Translations under genes and position numbers: made by a program
Assembly: GCF_019320115.1 (NCBI RefSeq)
Contig: NC_089587.1
Coordinates: 80,893,957 to 80,957,956 of the forward strand
Direction of reading: 5' to 3'
DNA: 64,000 nucleotides
Source: Miscanthus floridulus
Lineage: Eukaryota; Streptophyta; Magnoliopsida; Poales; Poaceae
The notes under the pieces: generated by a model
The model's input: only the letters and a program-made list of their open reading frames with translations
The model's database searches: none
Told to the model about the DNA's origin: nothing
Part shown: positions 23,241-32,803 of the stretch, piece by piece
How positions within the stretch are numbered: position 1 is the first letter of the stretch
How the letters are laid out: each line of letters opens with the position of its first letter

Positions 23241-23559
23241 CAAGAACGAAGGACTTGGCGCGACGTGCGAGCCATCGTGCTTCTGTCTTGTCCGTCGGTA
23301 GTGTGTCATGGAGGAGGTAGTCGAGGAAAAGCGTTCTCTAGTCGTTCAGAGGGTCAGGCTCTGTGGCTGGATCCTCTTCAAGCTCCATGACCTCAGGGTC
23401 AGACAGAGCAGTCGGCGGGTCGGCCCTCGGGGCCAGATCAGATGGGCCATCATCAGCCCATTCCGACCCCTCATAGCACACCGAGGGCTTGTGTTGATCA
23501 TCAGTGAAGACACCCGTTGGCATTGGCTCTTGGCCAGACGCTGCTTTCGCGAGCGCGTC

Positions 23560-23860
23560 TGCCGCTTCATTGAGGCGCCTTGGAATGTGATTGAGCTCAA
23601 GGCCGTCGAATCTGTCCTCCAGTCGTTAGACTTCTTGGCAGTACGCCACCATCTTGGTGTCGTGGCAGCTCGATTCCTTCATGACTTGATTGACGACCAG
23701 CTAGGAGTTGCCCTGATGTCAAGGCGTCGGATGCCCAACTCAATGGCGATTCATAGGCCGTTGATGAGCGCTTCGTGTTTGGTGACATTATTTGATGAGG
23801 GGAAATGGAGCTGAACCATGTAGCTCATCCGAACCCCGAGGGGTGATACGAAGACTAGCC
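23560..23860 (-). pseudogene. Second (additional) RNase H domain of the Tat-type element
   Basis: The minus-strand frame reads PLGVRMSYMVQLHFPSSNNV, then TKHEALINGL, a TGA stop, and IAIELGIRRLDIRATPSW before further stops. The pattern NN-x-KHEALINGL-x-IAIELG resembles the extra RNase H found between RNase H and integrase in Tat/Ogre-type plant elements. The active-site Glu of HEAL is kept. Confidence 0.6.
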
Positions 23861-23978
23861 CCACGCCGACGCCCTTTTTCATCAATGACTCATCGAAGTA
23901 CATCATCTAGTACTCTTGATCGACAACCGCCAGTGGCATCTGGACCTCGGTCCATTCCACGATGAAGTCAGCCAGCAC

Positions 23979-25190
23979 CTAGGATTTGATCATCGTTCGA
24001 GGGGCATATGTGATGCCTTGATCTATCAGCTTGAGTGCCCACTTTGTGGTTGTTCCTATGGCGTCCTGGCTATGGACGACCTCACCGAGGGGGAGCGACG
24101 TCACGACTGTCACAGGGTGTGACTCGAAGTAGTGGCATAGCTTCCTCTTGGTGATGAGGATGGTGTATAGGAGTTTCTGAATTTGGGAGTAGCGGGTTTT
24201 GGAGTCGGATAGTACCTCGCTGATGAAATACACTGGGCGCTGCACCTTGAAGGCGTGCCCCTCTTCTTCCCGCTCTACTACTAAGGCGGCGCTGACCACT
24301 TGCGTGGTGGCCACTATGTATAGCAGGAGGGATTCTCTGTTGCTTGGAGGAACCAGGACCAGGGGTTTTGTTAGAACTAGCTTGACCATGTCAAGCGCCT
24401 CCTAGGCCTCGGCTATCCACTCGAAGCGTTCAGCTTTCTTAAGGAGTCGATAAAGGGGGAGTCCTCGTTTGCCGAGGCACGAAATGAATCGACTGAGGGC
24501 GGCGAGGCACCCTACGATCCACTGAACCCCCTTTATGTTCTGGATCGGGCCCATCCTTGTGATGGCTGAGATTTTCTCTGGGTTGGCTTCGATGCCGCAC
24601 TCGGAGACAATGAAGCCGAGCAGCATGCCCCTCGGGACCCCGAAAACACACTTTTTGGGATTGAGTTTCATGCCATTTGCCCAGAGTTTCACAAAGGTTT
24701 GTTCAAGGTTGGCGACAAGGTGGTCAGCCCATTTGGACTTAACTACGATGTCGTCGACGTAGGCCTCAATGGTCCACCCGATGAGGTCCCCGAAGCAGTT
24801 GAGCATACAGCGCTGGTAAGTTGCCCTAGCATTCTTTAGACCGAACGGCATTGAAATGTAGCAGAACAATTAGAATGGGGTGATAAAAGACATCGCGAGC
24901 TGGTCAGACTCTTTCATCGCGATCTGGTGGCAGCCGGAGTATGCGTCGAGGAAGCAGAGGGTTTCGCACCCAGAGGTAGAATCGACTATTTGGTCTATGC
25001 GTGGCAAAGGAAATGGGTCCTTTGGGCACGCCTTATTGAGTCCCATGTAGTCGACACACATCCTCTATTTCCCGCTCTTCTTTTGCACAAGAACGGGATT
25101 TGCTAACCAATCTGGGTGGTGTACTTCCCTAATGAACCCAGCGGCCAATAGTTTTGCTATCTCTTCACCGATGGCCCTGCGCTTTTCCTC
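23979..25190 (-). pseudogene. Reverse transcriptase and RNase H of the Tat-type element
   Basis: The reverse transcriptase pieces are MCVDYMGLNKACPKDPFPLP (25061 down) with a TAG at about 24870, then FCYISMPFGLKNARATYQR and the catalytic YVDDIVVKSK box at about 24750. A thumb and RNase H start follows (LLGFIVSECGIEANPEKISA). The RNase H segment at 23979-24389 includes RPVYFISEVLSDSKTRYSQI. Two stops separate otherwise continuous frames. The family copies a tRNA-primed RNA into DNA; this copy cannot. Confidence 0.8.
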
Positions 25191-25241
25191 ATCAAAGTGG
25201 CATAGGCATTGCTTCACTGGCTTGGAGCCTGGGTGGATTTT

Positions 25242-25805
25242 TCAAGGTATGCTCGGCGACCTCCCTTGGGATGCCTGGCATATCCGAGGGTTTCCACGCA
25301 AAGATGTCTTTGTTATCACGGAGGAAGTCGACGAGCGCGCTTTCCTATTCGGAGGAGAGCGCGGTACCAATGCGTACCTTTTTACCCTCAGGGCTGCTGG
25401 GGTCCACGAGGACCTCCTTAGAGCCCTCTGCCGATTCAAACGACCCGGTCGATTTCTTCGCTTCGGGCGCTTCTTTGGCGACCTCCCCCTGAAGGTGGCG
25501 AGCTCTTCGGAGGCGACGACTGATGTGGCATGGCCGTAGCATTCGACTTCACACTCATAAGCGCGCCGAAAGGAGGTGCCGACGGTGATGACCCCGCAGG
25601 GACCTAGCATCTTCAGCTTGAGGTATGTATAGTTGGGGACGGCCATGAACTTCGTGTAACATGGACGTCCCAGAATGGCATGGAAGGTTTCAGGGAACCC
25701 TACCACATCGAAGGTGAGGGTCTCAGTCCTATAATTGGATTGATCCATGAAGGTGACGGGTAGATCGATCTGTCCTAGTGGCATGGCCTGTCTACCAGGC
25801 ACGAC
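25242..25805 (-). pseudogene. Aspartic protease region of the Tat-type element
   Basis: The frame reads PVTFMDQSNYRTETLTFDVV, then FHAILGRPCYTKFMAVPNYT and YLKLKMLGPCGVITVG. This is the second half of the retropepsin fold (ILGRP motif) plus the linker to reverse transcriptase. The active-site DTG lies upstream, near 25850-25920, in a broken frame. Confidence 0.65.
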
Positions 25806-26039
25806 TCTGTGGAAAGGCGCTCAGATGGGGTGGAGGTTCGATCGGTTGACGCCCATCTCATCGAGCGTCTTGGCGTACATGATGTTGAGGCCGCTGCCTC
25901 TGTCCATCAGTACTTTCGTGAGTCACTTTGGGCCAACGATTAGGTCAACGACAAGCGGGTACCTTCTCGGGTGTGGGACGGCATCCGGATGATCGGCCCT
26001 ATCGAAGGTTATGGTGGATTCTGACCACCGGATGAAAGC

Positions 26040-27010
26040 AGGCGTGGCTGGTCCGGTCGTATAGACCTCGCGGCGTGTGATCTTCTGGTGTCATTTGGAG
26101 TCATAAGCCATTGATCCTCCAAAGATCATGAGGGCACCATTCGGAGTCCGGAAGGCATCGTCCTTCTCCTCAGCGTCGTCCATAGTGGGGGGCGGATCCT
26201 TCCCCTGCTCCCCTTTGTTGGAGCTTCCGGACAAGAATTTGCGCATGAGGCCACAATCCTTGTACAGATGCTTGGCCAGGAAAGCATGGTTTGGGCAAGG
26301 CCCCTCGAGCATTTTTTTGAAGTGGTTTAGAGTGCCCTCCATGGGCTTCCGGCCACCCTTGTGGTTGGCAGCAGCCACGAGCAAGTTGTCGCGCCGTTGA
26401 TTCTTATTCTTTCTCTTGGCGGAACGGTTGGAGGCGCCTTCGCCGGCGCCCTCGTCTCGCCTTGCCTTGCCGTCAGAACGGTCGAAGATTGCTTCGACTG
26501 CCTCTTCTCCTAAGGCGTGGCTGGTGGTGATGTCCAGGAGCTCCTTGGTGGTCCGCGGGCCCTTGTGTCCCATCTTGTGAACCAAACACTCATAGGTTGT
26601 CTCGGACAGGAAGGCTCCTATCACGTCAGCGTCGGCGATGTTCGGGAGCTCGTTGCACTACCGAGAGAAGCGTCAGATGTACCCATGGAGGGTTTCATTA
26701 GCTTTCTGGCGGTACTTCTTGAGGTCCCATGGGTTCCCAGGGTGCTTGTACGTGCCCAGGAAGTTCCCCACAAAGATTTCCCCCAGGTCCACCCAACTCT
26801 GGACAGCGTTGGATGGTAGGTGTTCCAACCATGCTCAGGCCGAATCGGCCAAAAATAGTGGAAGGTTGTGGATGATGAAATCGTCATCATCTGCACCACC
26901 GGCTTGACACGCAAGCCGATAGTCTTTGAGCCAAAGCCCGAGGTTTGTCTCCCTAGAGTATTTAGGGATATTAGTGGGCGGTCGATACCTTGGTGGGAAC
27001 GCAGCGTTGA
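26040..27010 (-). pseudogene. gag capsid region of the Tat-type element
   Basis: Read with one stop, the minus strand from about 27000 gives a retrotransposon gag domain: YSRETNLGLWLKDYRLACQA, then DDDFIIHNLPLFLADSA, a TAG, AWLEHLP, and QSWVDLGEIFVGNFLGTY. A frame then continues from 26624 (MIGAFLSETTYECLVHKMG) to 26091 and contains a Lys/Arg-rich patch and a CPNHAFLAKHLYKDC segment in zinc-knuckle position. Confidence 0.7.
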
Positions 27011-28228
27011 GGATGTGTCGGCCGAAGGCCTAAGGGCCTGGCAGGCCGGGGCTCGGGCTCTAGTCCTCGCTGCTGTCGTAGCATCCGCCGCACCAAGGGT
27101 GGTAGCTGCATTTGGCTCCCTCTCGTGAGTCATTGTAGGCGTGTCTATGGGCGTCGATCGTGCTACCTGCGTCGTGGTTGTGGCCGAGACGTTGCTACAC
27201 CGGGATAGCGGTGTGGTGCCGACCGCCTGGTGGTGTTTGGTGTACCGATGCGTCCTTGGTAGGGCGCACCGAGGGCGTATGCTGACTGGTGTCGAGCTCG
27301 TGTTGCCAAGACAGCAAGCTCTTCGTCTGTTGTGCCGCCACACGTTCGAGCAACGTGCGAATTTCTCGGTGGGCCTGACGATCCTCGAGCGTCGCGGCCT
27401 CTGTGAGGCCATGGAGCAAGGTCGTTGCGGCGGCGATGTTCTGGCTCGCCCGAGTGAAGTGAGGAAGGGCTCCATCATCGGTGATGATCCTCTAGTGTAT
27501 GTTACGGGCCGCGGCGCGTGCGCGCCCGCTGTTTCCATGGCGTTCGATCTCGCGATCGATTTCCGCGTATTCCCTCATGAGCTCTTGTCCGGCCTCGTCG
27601 ATCTCTAGCTTTCAGGCCCTCAACTGCTCCATCCTTACACGAGATGGGGCCACTACTTCCCCTACGGTCCTGCCGTTGGGGTCACCTGTTGGGGTGGCTT
27701 CCTCCCTAGAGACGCTTTCGACGTGCCCCTCGGGGGTTTCCGCCATGAAGCACTCCCGGGAAGGGTGATGGCTCCCCCTGCTGGAGTCAGAACTAGAGTC
27801 CGACCCTAGGCCCTCCGCGAGGAGGCCATGGAGGGATTCTGTGATGCTTTTGATCATTCCCACGAACTTCTTGTTCACGAGAAACGGGATCGCGTGCTAG
27901 GCCACAAGGTGGCTTACGGGTGTCGCGGTGTTGTGGAGGCCAAACGGGAACGCCGTCGAGGCGCGCCATGTGGAGCGTTCCAGAGAGGGGGTGGTGTGGC
28001 GCGGGGCCTCCATGGACAACTAGGGTCCAAGGGAGACGCCGGGCTGGCCCTCAAGCCTCCAGTAGCTGAAGTTGACGGAAGGGAGAGACTGGACGGCCGC
28101 GTGGGCCAGTGCCAACTCTCATCCCAGTGTGACGATGAAATCTAGGTCACCAAAACGCACGTGTGCGCCTGGGACCCAACTGATTGTGTGGTTAGCCATC
28201 TGAGGCCTGATTTGGAATGCACAAAGTC

Positions 28229-28246
28229 CCCTACCTGGCGCGCCAA
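28229..28246 (-). other. Primer-binding site next to the 5' LTR
   Basis: Immediately after the 5' LTR, with one or two spacer bases, the minus strand reads TGGCGCGCCAGGTAGGGG. The TGG start complements a tRNA CCA tail, as expected for minus-strand priming. I do not assign the tRNA species. Confidence 0.65.
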
Positions 28247-28247
28247 C

Positions 28248-29399
28248 TGTCGGTGTTTTGAACAAGCACCGACAAGTAAATTTATATTTATGTGCGTTAG
28301 GCCCGGATGGTGCACTAAAGGACACAAGATTTATACTGGTTAGGGTTGAATGTCCCTACGTCCAGTCTATTGCTGCTCGTGTTATTAGCACCAAAAATGG
28401 CTCGTAGTAGGGGGTACAAACGGTCGAGAGAGGGACTGGTCCCAGGTCTCTGATGGAAGGGTCGAAAGGATGCCAAGAGCCTGGTAGCAGCTTGACTGTG
28501 TGTGATGTGTGTTGTGTTGTCCGTCAAAAGTTGGTCCCTCCCTTTTATAGACCAAGGGGGGAGCAGGGGTTACAGATGGGAGAAAGAAGAAAATACCAAG
28601 GGTATAGAAGGTCCTTCGAAGGATTCGGGTCTTCCTTTTTCCCACGCCTGCCTTGTATAACATGGTAGACCGTGTTAGAAGCGATGTGTTTGTTGATCTT
28701 CGTAGGCCATGCCCTGGCCTCTTTTAGCAAGTGGGCGTGTCCTGTCCCGCCCCTGCGGGTGGCGTGTCAGACAGGGGTGTCGATCTACAACCCCATGGGG
28801 AGCGGATGGCGCGGTGACTACTCGTTCACCATTGTAGAGGATGGGAGTCTCCCCTTGGACCGTAGTGGTTGTCGTATATCTATGTTGGGTTCTTCGCCCG
28901 AGGGCTAAAGGCGGCGCCTACAACACTGTAGGGCGGAGGGCAGGCACCTGCAACACTATTCAGGCTCTGTCATGTCTAGAAGGGTCTAAGCGTCCGTCCC
29001 GTCATGCCCTGACGGTACTGTCCTATAGGGGCGCAGGGCATGGCCCTCGATGCCGCGGTTGACCCGAACGTCTTGTCTTACCTTGTGCCCATCATCATTG
29101 AAGGAGCGAGGTGCGGTTGTCAGGCGAGGCGGAGCCAGCCTTTGGACATCGGGCGAGGTGAGGTCCGGCCCTCGGGGTTGGGCGAGACGGAGTCTATACC
29201 TTAGGGGTCGGGCGAGGCGGAGTCTTGCTTTTAGTCGTCGGGCGAGGCGGAGCTGGCCCACGGGCGTCGGGTGAGGCGGAACCAAACTCCCGTCGCTCAG
29301 ATAAGCAGCGCAGTAGTGCTCTTGTCCGTCCGGGAGTTTTTAACGTTCGATGGTTATTAGTTCCACCTCCTTGGGTACCCTGGTATTAGGCCCCCGACA
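28248..29399 (-). repeat. 5' LTR of the Tat-type element
   Basis: 1152 bp, homologous along its length to the LTR at 13183-14388. It contains the same TATAAA box (28544-28549, minus strand) and the same 'cgggcgaggcggag' array (29120-29280). Confidence 0.9.
28544..28549 (-). promoter_or_regulatory. TATA box of the retrotransposon 5' LTR
   Basis: TATAAA followed by AGG on the minus strand, in the middle of the 5' LTR. The same box is present at 13498-13503 in the other LTR and near 63750 in the related LTR at the window end, which supports it as the element promoter. Confidence 0.6.
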
Positions 29400-29410
29400 T
29401 TAGGGTTTTG

Positions 29411-29470
29411 GAGGTCTTCGTCTCCCCATCCGTCCTCCACGAGGCCAGGAGGATCATCCAGGAGTCCGAT
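29411..29470 (+). pseudogene. Captured Mago nashi exon fragment
   Basis: Sixty bases read EVFVSPSVLHEARRIIQESD, a near-perfect match to a conserved stretch of Mago nashi, the exon-junction-complex core protein (family sequence EVFVSPSVLREARRIIQESE, known to me). The fragment ends exactly at a GTGAGC splice donor, so a genomic exon edge was captured. Upstream the similarity stops within a few bases of the LTR insertion. There is no start codon and no rest of the gene: a transduplicated fragment inside the CACTA element. Confidence 0.85.
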
Positions 29471-29582
29471 GTGAGCTCACACACTCCCTCTCCTTATCCT
29501 TATCCTTCGATTCGATTGCGTTCCATTCGCTTTCTGATCTGCTTGTTCGGGTTTCATAGCTGCGGAAGTAGGGGAGGGACAA

Positions 29583-29700
29583 CGCGGCGATCTGGAGTTG
29601 TTCGCCCTCACGTATAGCGCAATCGTGCAGCTGCTGCTCACGGATCTGGAGGAGGTCCGTCAACAAGCAGCTAATTATGGTACTGATCAGATGTATGTGC
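29583..29700 (+). pseudogene. Captured TRAPP subunit BET3 (TRAPPC3) fragment
   Basis: The frame from 29589 reads DLELFALTYSAIVQLLLTDL then EEV, after which the frame slips by one base and continues VNKQL at 29659. BET3, a vesicle-tethering TRAPP subunit, has ELFTLTYGAIVRQLLTDL, then EEV, and VNKQL a little further on, so both pieces fit. It lies about 110 bases after the Mago-like exon and on the same strand. Confidence 0.75.
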
Positions 29701-29769
29701 CTCTCCTTTTCTTACTTGCCCTTCCTTTTCCTGGTTAATTTGAAGAACTTTGGGTGGATGATATAGCCA

Positions 29770-29840
29770 GTGAGATATTATGGTAGTGTGGACGCTTCTA
29801 TTGATGATGCCCTCAACATGTTCGATGAAATGGGCACAAG
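29770..29840 (+). pseudogene. Possible further captured exon, source unknown
   Basis: The frame ends SIDDALNMFDEMGTR at a good splice donor (acaag|gtatac), and an acceptor (gttttacag) with another open stretch follows at 29937. The DDALNMFDEM word recalls a PPR repeat, but one motif is too little to assign. Confidence 0.35.
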
Positions 29841-30005
29841 GTATACATTTTTCGTTTGGGATTGCAGTTATAGTACTGTGTACCTTGTGTTTCCATTTGG
29901 ATTGTGCTTGTGTCTCTTGAGTTGTTTTACAGATTGTAGCAAATCTAGGCAGGGCCAGTGTGGTTGATCCTGGTGCCCTTGTTCATCATCGCTGCGCTTG
30001 GAGTT

Positions 30006-30076
30006 GTCCTTATGTTCTTGGTCTTATACCTGAGTGAGGCTAGGGCGTCCTTATGTTCTTGGTATTATACCTGAGT
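30006..30076 (+). repeat. 30-bp direct repeat
   Basis: gtccttatgttcttggt followed by (c/a)ttatacctgagt occurs at 30006-30035 and 30047-30076. A local duplication within the CACTA element, with one difference. Confidence 0.85.
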
Positions 30077-30908
30077 TGTACAATTATTTGAAACTTATTT
30101 TATATAGTGTGATAGTTGGAATAGATGCACCCATTATAGATTGCTCTCAAGTTTCTAACAGTCCTATATTCCCTCAAAAAAAAGATTGTTCAGGGAACAC
30201 AGAAACTCATCTTGTAGTATCTCGAATCCTAACCATGAATAAAAATTCCTAGGTAAGAAGCTGTAGATGGGAGAAGATGGGCATGCTAAACTGTAGAAGA
30301 TGGGCTTGCTAAACTTTAATTAGCTAGAAGATGGGCATACTCAAGCTGTAGGGAAATGGATGGAGTAGTGTCTGTTATCATGTAATGACAGAGGAAGTTG
30401 TGATATAGATGCCGGAAGCAAGTGTGGGATTATTTTAGTGCTCAGGAATGGGAGGAAACATGTTGACTTGTAGAGGAAGAGAGATGGGCTACACAGGAAG
30501 CAAGTGTGGGATTATTTCCATCTGTCATTTGTTTGTTTTTTTAAACGAAACCATCTGTCATTTGTTCCTTCCGATACTTGGTATCTGTGCAGCTTGCGTT
30601 TAGAAGTGTTCACAAGGTGACTATTTTAGAAGTTTCTTTTTTCTAGGACATAAATTTGGGTTTCCTAATTGTGTTGTTATCTATGATAAAGGCATTGAGC
30701 ATACTAGTTAGCATTTTTTAGTTGACTTGATATTTTTTTATATTTGATTTGATATGTATTACTACAATTCGCATTTGGAAGACATGTCAGAGAAGTATAT
30801 TTAGCTGAAATTGCACTTGAGCATGTCTTTTGTTCTCCAGATCATTGTTTCTTTTCCTATTCCTTTTCCTTGTTTCTGTTAAGCTCAATGCACAAATGCT
30901 GATGACAG

Positions 30909-31313
30909 GGTAGCGGACCTGGCAAACTACCTGGCCTTCCTCTCACTTCGGAACCATAAGCAGCTCTCATTCTGACCCTCGACTGTGGCAGCCGCAGTGG
31001 TAGCCCTTGCTTGCCTTGCCACGGGCAAGGAGTCCTCATGCCATTTGGTGATGGAGGTGAACACCCAAGTCCTCCATTTCTAGATATAAATTTCGTTACA
31101 TGTGTTATTGTTTAGAAGTTGGTAGGCATATATGAATCAACGTATGAACTGTAACTACCAGAAGCTCAAGTCACTTAGCTTCAAAACAGATACCAGACTT
31201 CAAATTTACATGCTCAGATTCTAGTTAGACTAGAAATGCCTAATGAGTAGCTCTTTACATATATGCAGACTCACATAAGGACGCAGGACGATGACCTGCC
31301 AGAATGCCTAATG
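30909..31313 (+). pseudogene. Captured SDS-type cyclin fragment, two exons and an intron
   Basis: Exon a (30909-31056) reads VADLANYLAFLSL, then KQLSF, a TGA stop, [20 protein letters not shown] and SCHLVME, ending at a GTGAAC donor. Exon b (31269-31313) continues THIRTQDDDLPECLM after a TATGCAG acceptor. Together they resemble the C-terminal cyclin fold of SOLO DANCERS, a meiotic cyclin, where F-W-PSTVAA is typical; the TGA stands where Trp (TGG) is expected. Both splice sites of the 212-bp intron are intact. It is a genomic fragment carried by the CACTA element and broken by the stop. Confidence 0.65.
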
Positions 31314-31319
31314 GTACTC

Positions 31320-31975
31320 TTCTCCTCTTTTTTCCTATTTTGTTTTTAGAAAGACACTAGATGCCATGAATCATGATTCATGCATGCTACAGCTTGTGGG
31401 AGCTCCATCTTGCACGCCTTAAATGGGGAAAACGAAAGGCAAGGCATGCCATTAACAATTATCCTGTTTGATATTGCTCATAGATCTTTTTGGTGTCCTG
31501 GGCACAACTACATGTGTGTATATCGCTAAGATAAACTCATCTAATCAGTCGTCTCTTAAGATGTCATGTATCTAGTATAAACTTGATGGATTTAGGAGTA
31601 ACACCTCATCTGTATGCAGTGTCTGTTATTTTCTAATGAAGCATAGTTGTCACATGTAGTAATTTATTGATCTTCTTTTCCTTTTGTTACTTGAGATGAG
31701 CAAATAGCAGTTGAGATGGTTGTCTTCTGAATTATAGAGATAAGAGAGAAGTAGAACAGATGAGTTCTCATTCGATCTATATTTGCATGCTTCACAGAGT
31801 TTTAATGCCTAAAGTTTCATCAACATTACATTTTGGTCAGCCTATTAGTGACACATGCAATTTCTGAAGTTTCTGAAGCCAAGTCTCATGAGGAAGTGAA
31901 TGTGCTGTTTTATGTAACTTTTGATGTGCACCTTGTTGCATGCTTCAAAGTCTAATACTGTGTGTTATGATGTTT
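31320..31975. other. Internal CACTA DNA, nothing recognised
   Basis: AT-rich, possibly intron of the captured cyclin fragment. It ends at an acceptor-like gatgtttgcag at 31969-31979. Confidence 0.35.
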
Positions 31976-32065
31976 GCAGCCTTCTGCTACGACCACAGAC
32001 ATGAGCTGTGAGTCTGTGGTCACAAGTGGTCAGCACCAAGAGGAGATCTGGGTTGATAAGAGGAG

Positions 32066-32258
32066 ATCTGGGCTTCCTGAACCTGACGAGGATGACGGTG
32101 GAATGAAAGAGCTTGTCAGGACCTTTCTTCTTCCTTCTCTGTTCAGTCTGCCTGGGTGTGTCATCTGGGCTTCCTGAACCTGACGAGGATGACGGTGGAA
32201 TGAAAGAGCTTGTCGGGACCTTTCGTCTTCCTTCTATGTTCAGTCTGCCTGGGTGTGT
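32066..32258 (+). repeat. 97-bp tandem duplication in a coding-like segment
   Basis: Two copies (from about 32066 and 32163) share GLPEPDEDDGGMKEL in translation and end in the words cagtctgcctgggtgtgt. They differ at only a few sites. The segment follows an acceptor at 31979 and may be a captured exon that was later duplicated. Confidence 0.85.
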
Positions 32259-32539
32259 CTTGTTCTCTCTTGTGTTACTTGCATCGAGCGAAGATTGATT
32301 TTCACATTACTTTTCATATACCTATGTGCGGTCTCATAGTTTAAATGAACAGCAAGCACAATAATTTGCACCGTGTATTGTCATGGAATATTTGTTATAA
32401 TCTGGTATAAATAAATATGTATTGTCATTGAGTTTCAGTACAATCGTAGAAGAAGATAAGTCATGATGGAGTTATGCATGAAAAATATATGTTCTGGTCG
32501 CATTTAAATTGTAAATTTAATTTTTTTTTGGCGGAAAAG

Positions 32540-32789
32540 TGATTTGTAGGCACGGTTGGTACTGTAGCCGCCCCTACAAATCGATTTGTAGGGGCGGCTG
32601 GTGTTTTCAGACCGCCCCTATAAATCAATTTGTAGGGGCGGCTACAGTACCGACCACCCCTACAAATCGATTTGTAGGGCCGGTCTAGAAACCGCCCCTA
32701 CAAATACATGATTTATAGAGACGATATGGTAGGGGCGGCTGGCCGAACCGCCTTTGTAAATGCTTATTAGCCGCCTCTAAAAACCATAT
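32540..32789. repeat. CACTA right subterminal repeats
   Basis: Alternating copies of gatttgtaggggcggct and agccgcccctacaaatc in both orientations, the counterpart of the left-end array. Confidence 0.8.
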
Positions 32790-32803
32790 CTGACGTAGTG
32801 GTT

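Larger units (their letters stand above)
13183..29399 (-). mobile_element. Tat-type Ty3/Gypsy LTR retrotransposon, nested in the CACTA element
   Basis: Two LTRs (13183-14388 and 28248-29399) begin and end with TG...CA in element sense and are flanked by the 5-bp duplication TTAGG (13178-13182 and 29400-29404). gag, protease, reverse transcriptase, RNase H, a second RNase H-like segment and integrase occur in that order on the minus strand from about 27 kb down to 22 kb, so the right LTR is the 5' one. The order with an extra RNase H, and a long antisense ORF between integrase and the 3' LTR, are features of the plant Tat lineage (Grande/RIRE2-like). Stops and frameshifts break most domains. 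In the first 186 bases the LTRs differ at 13 sites, 12 of them transitions, so the insertion is not recent. Confidence 0.9.
12480..32800. mobile_element. CACTA (En/Spm) transposon carrying gene fragments, split by an LTR element
   Basis: The left end is CACTACGTGAAAACAG at 12480 and the right end is CTGACGTAGTG at 32790-32800, whose complement is CACTACGTCAG. The target-site duplication is GTT on both sides (12477-12479 and 32801-32803). Both ends carry arrays of a ggggcgg(c/t)tggt subterminal motif in both orientations, typical of CACTA elements. Removing the nested retrotransposon (13183-29399) leaves about 4.1 kb. No transposase domain was found, so the element is non-autonomous. Its right part holds pieces resembling Mago nashi, BET3 and an SDS cyclin with exon-intron edges still recognisable, i.e. 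a Pack-CACTA. Confidence 0.88.

Noticed and set aside
22740..23814. Plus-strand frames such as 23308-23814 as host genes
   Set aside because: They overlap the minus-strand integrase and RNase H regions of the retrotransposon and have no domain of their own.
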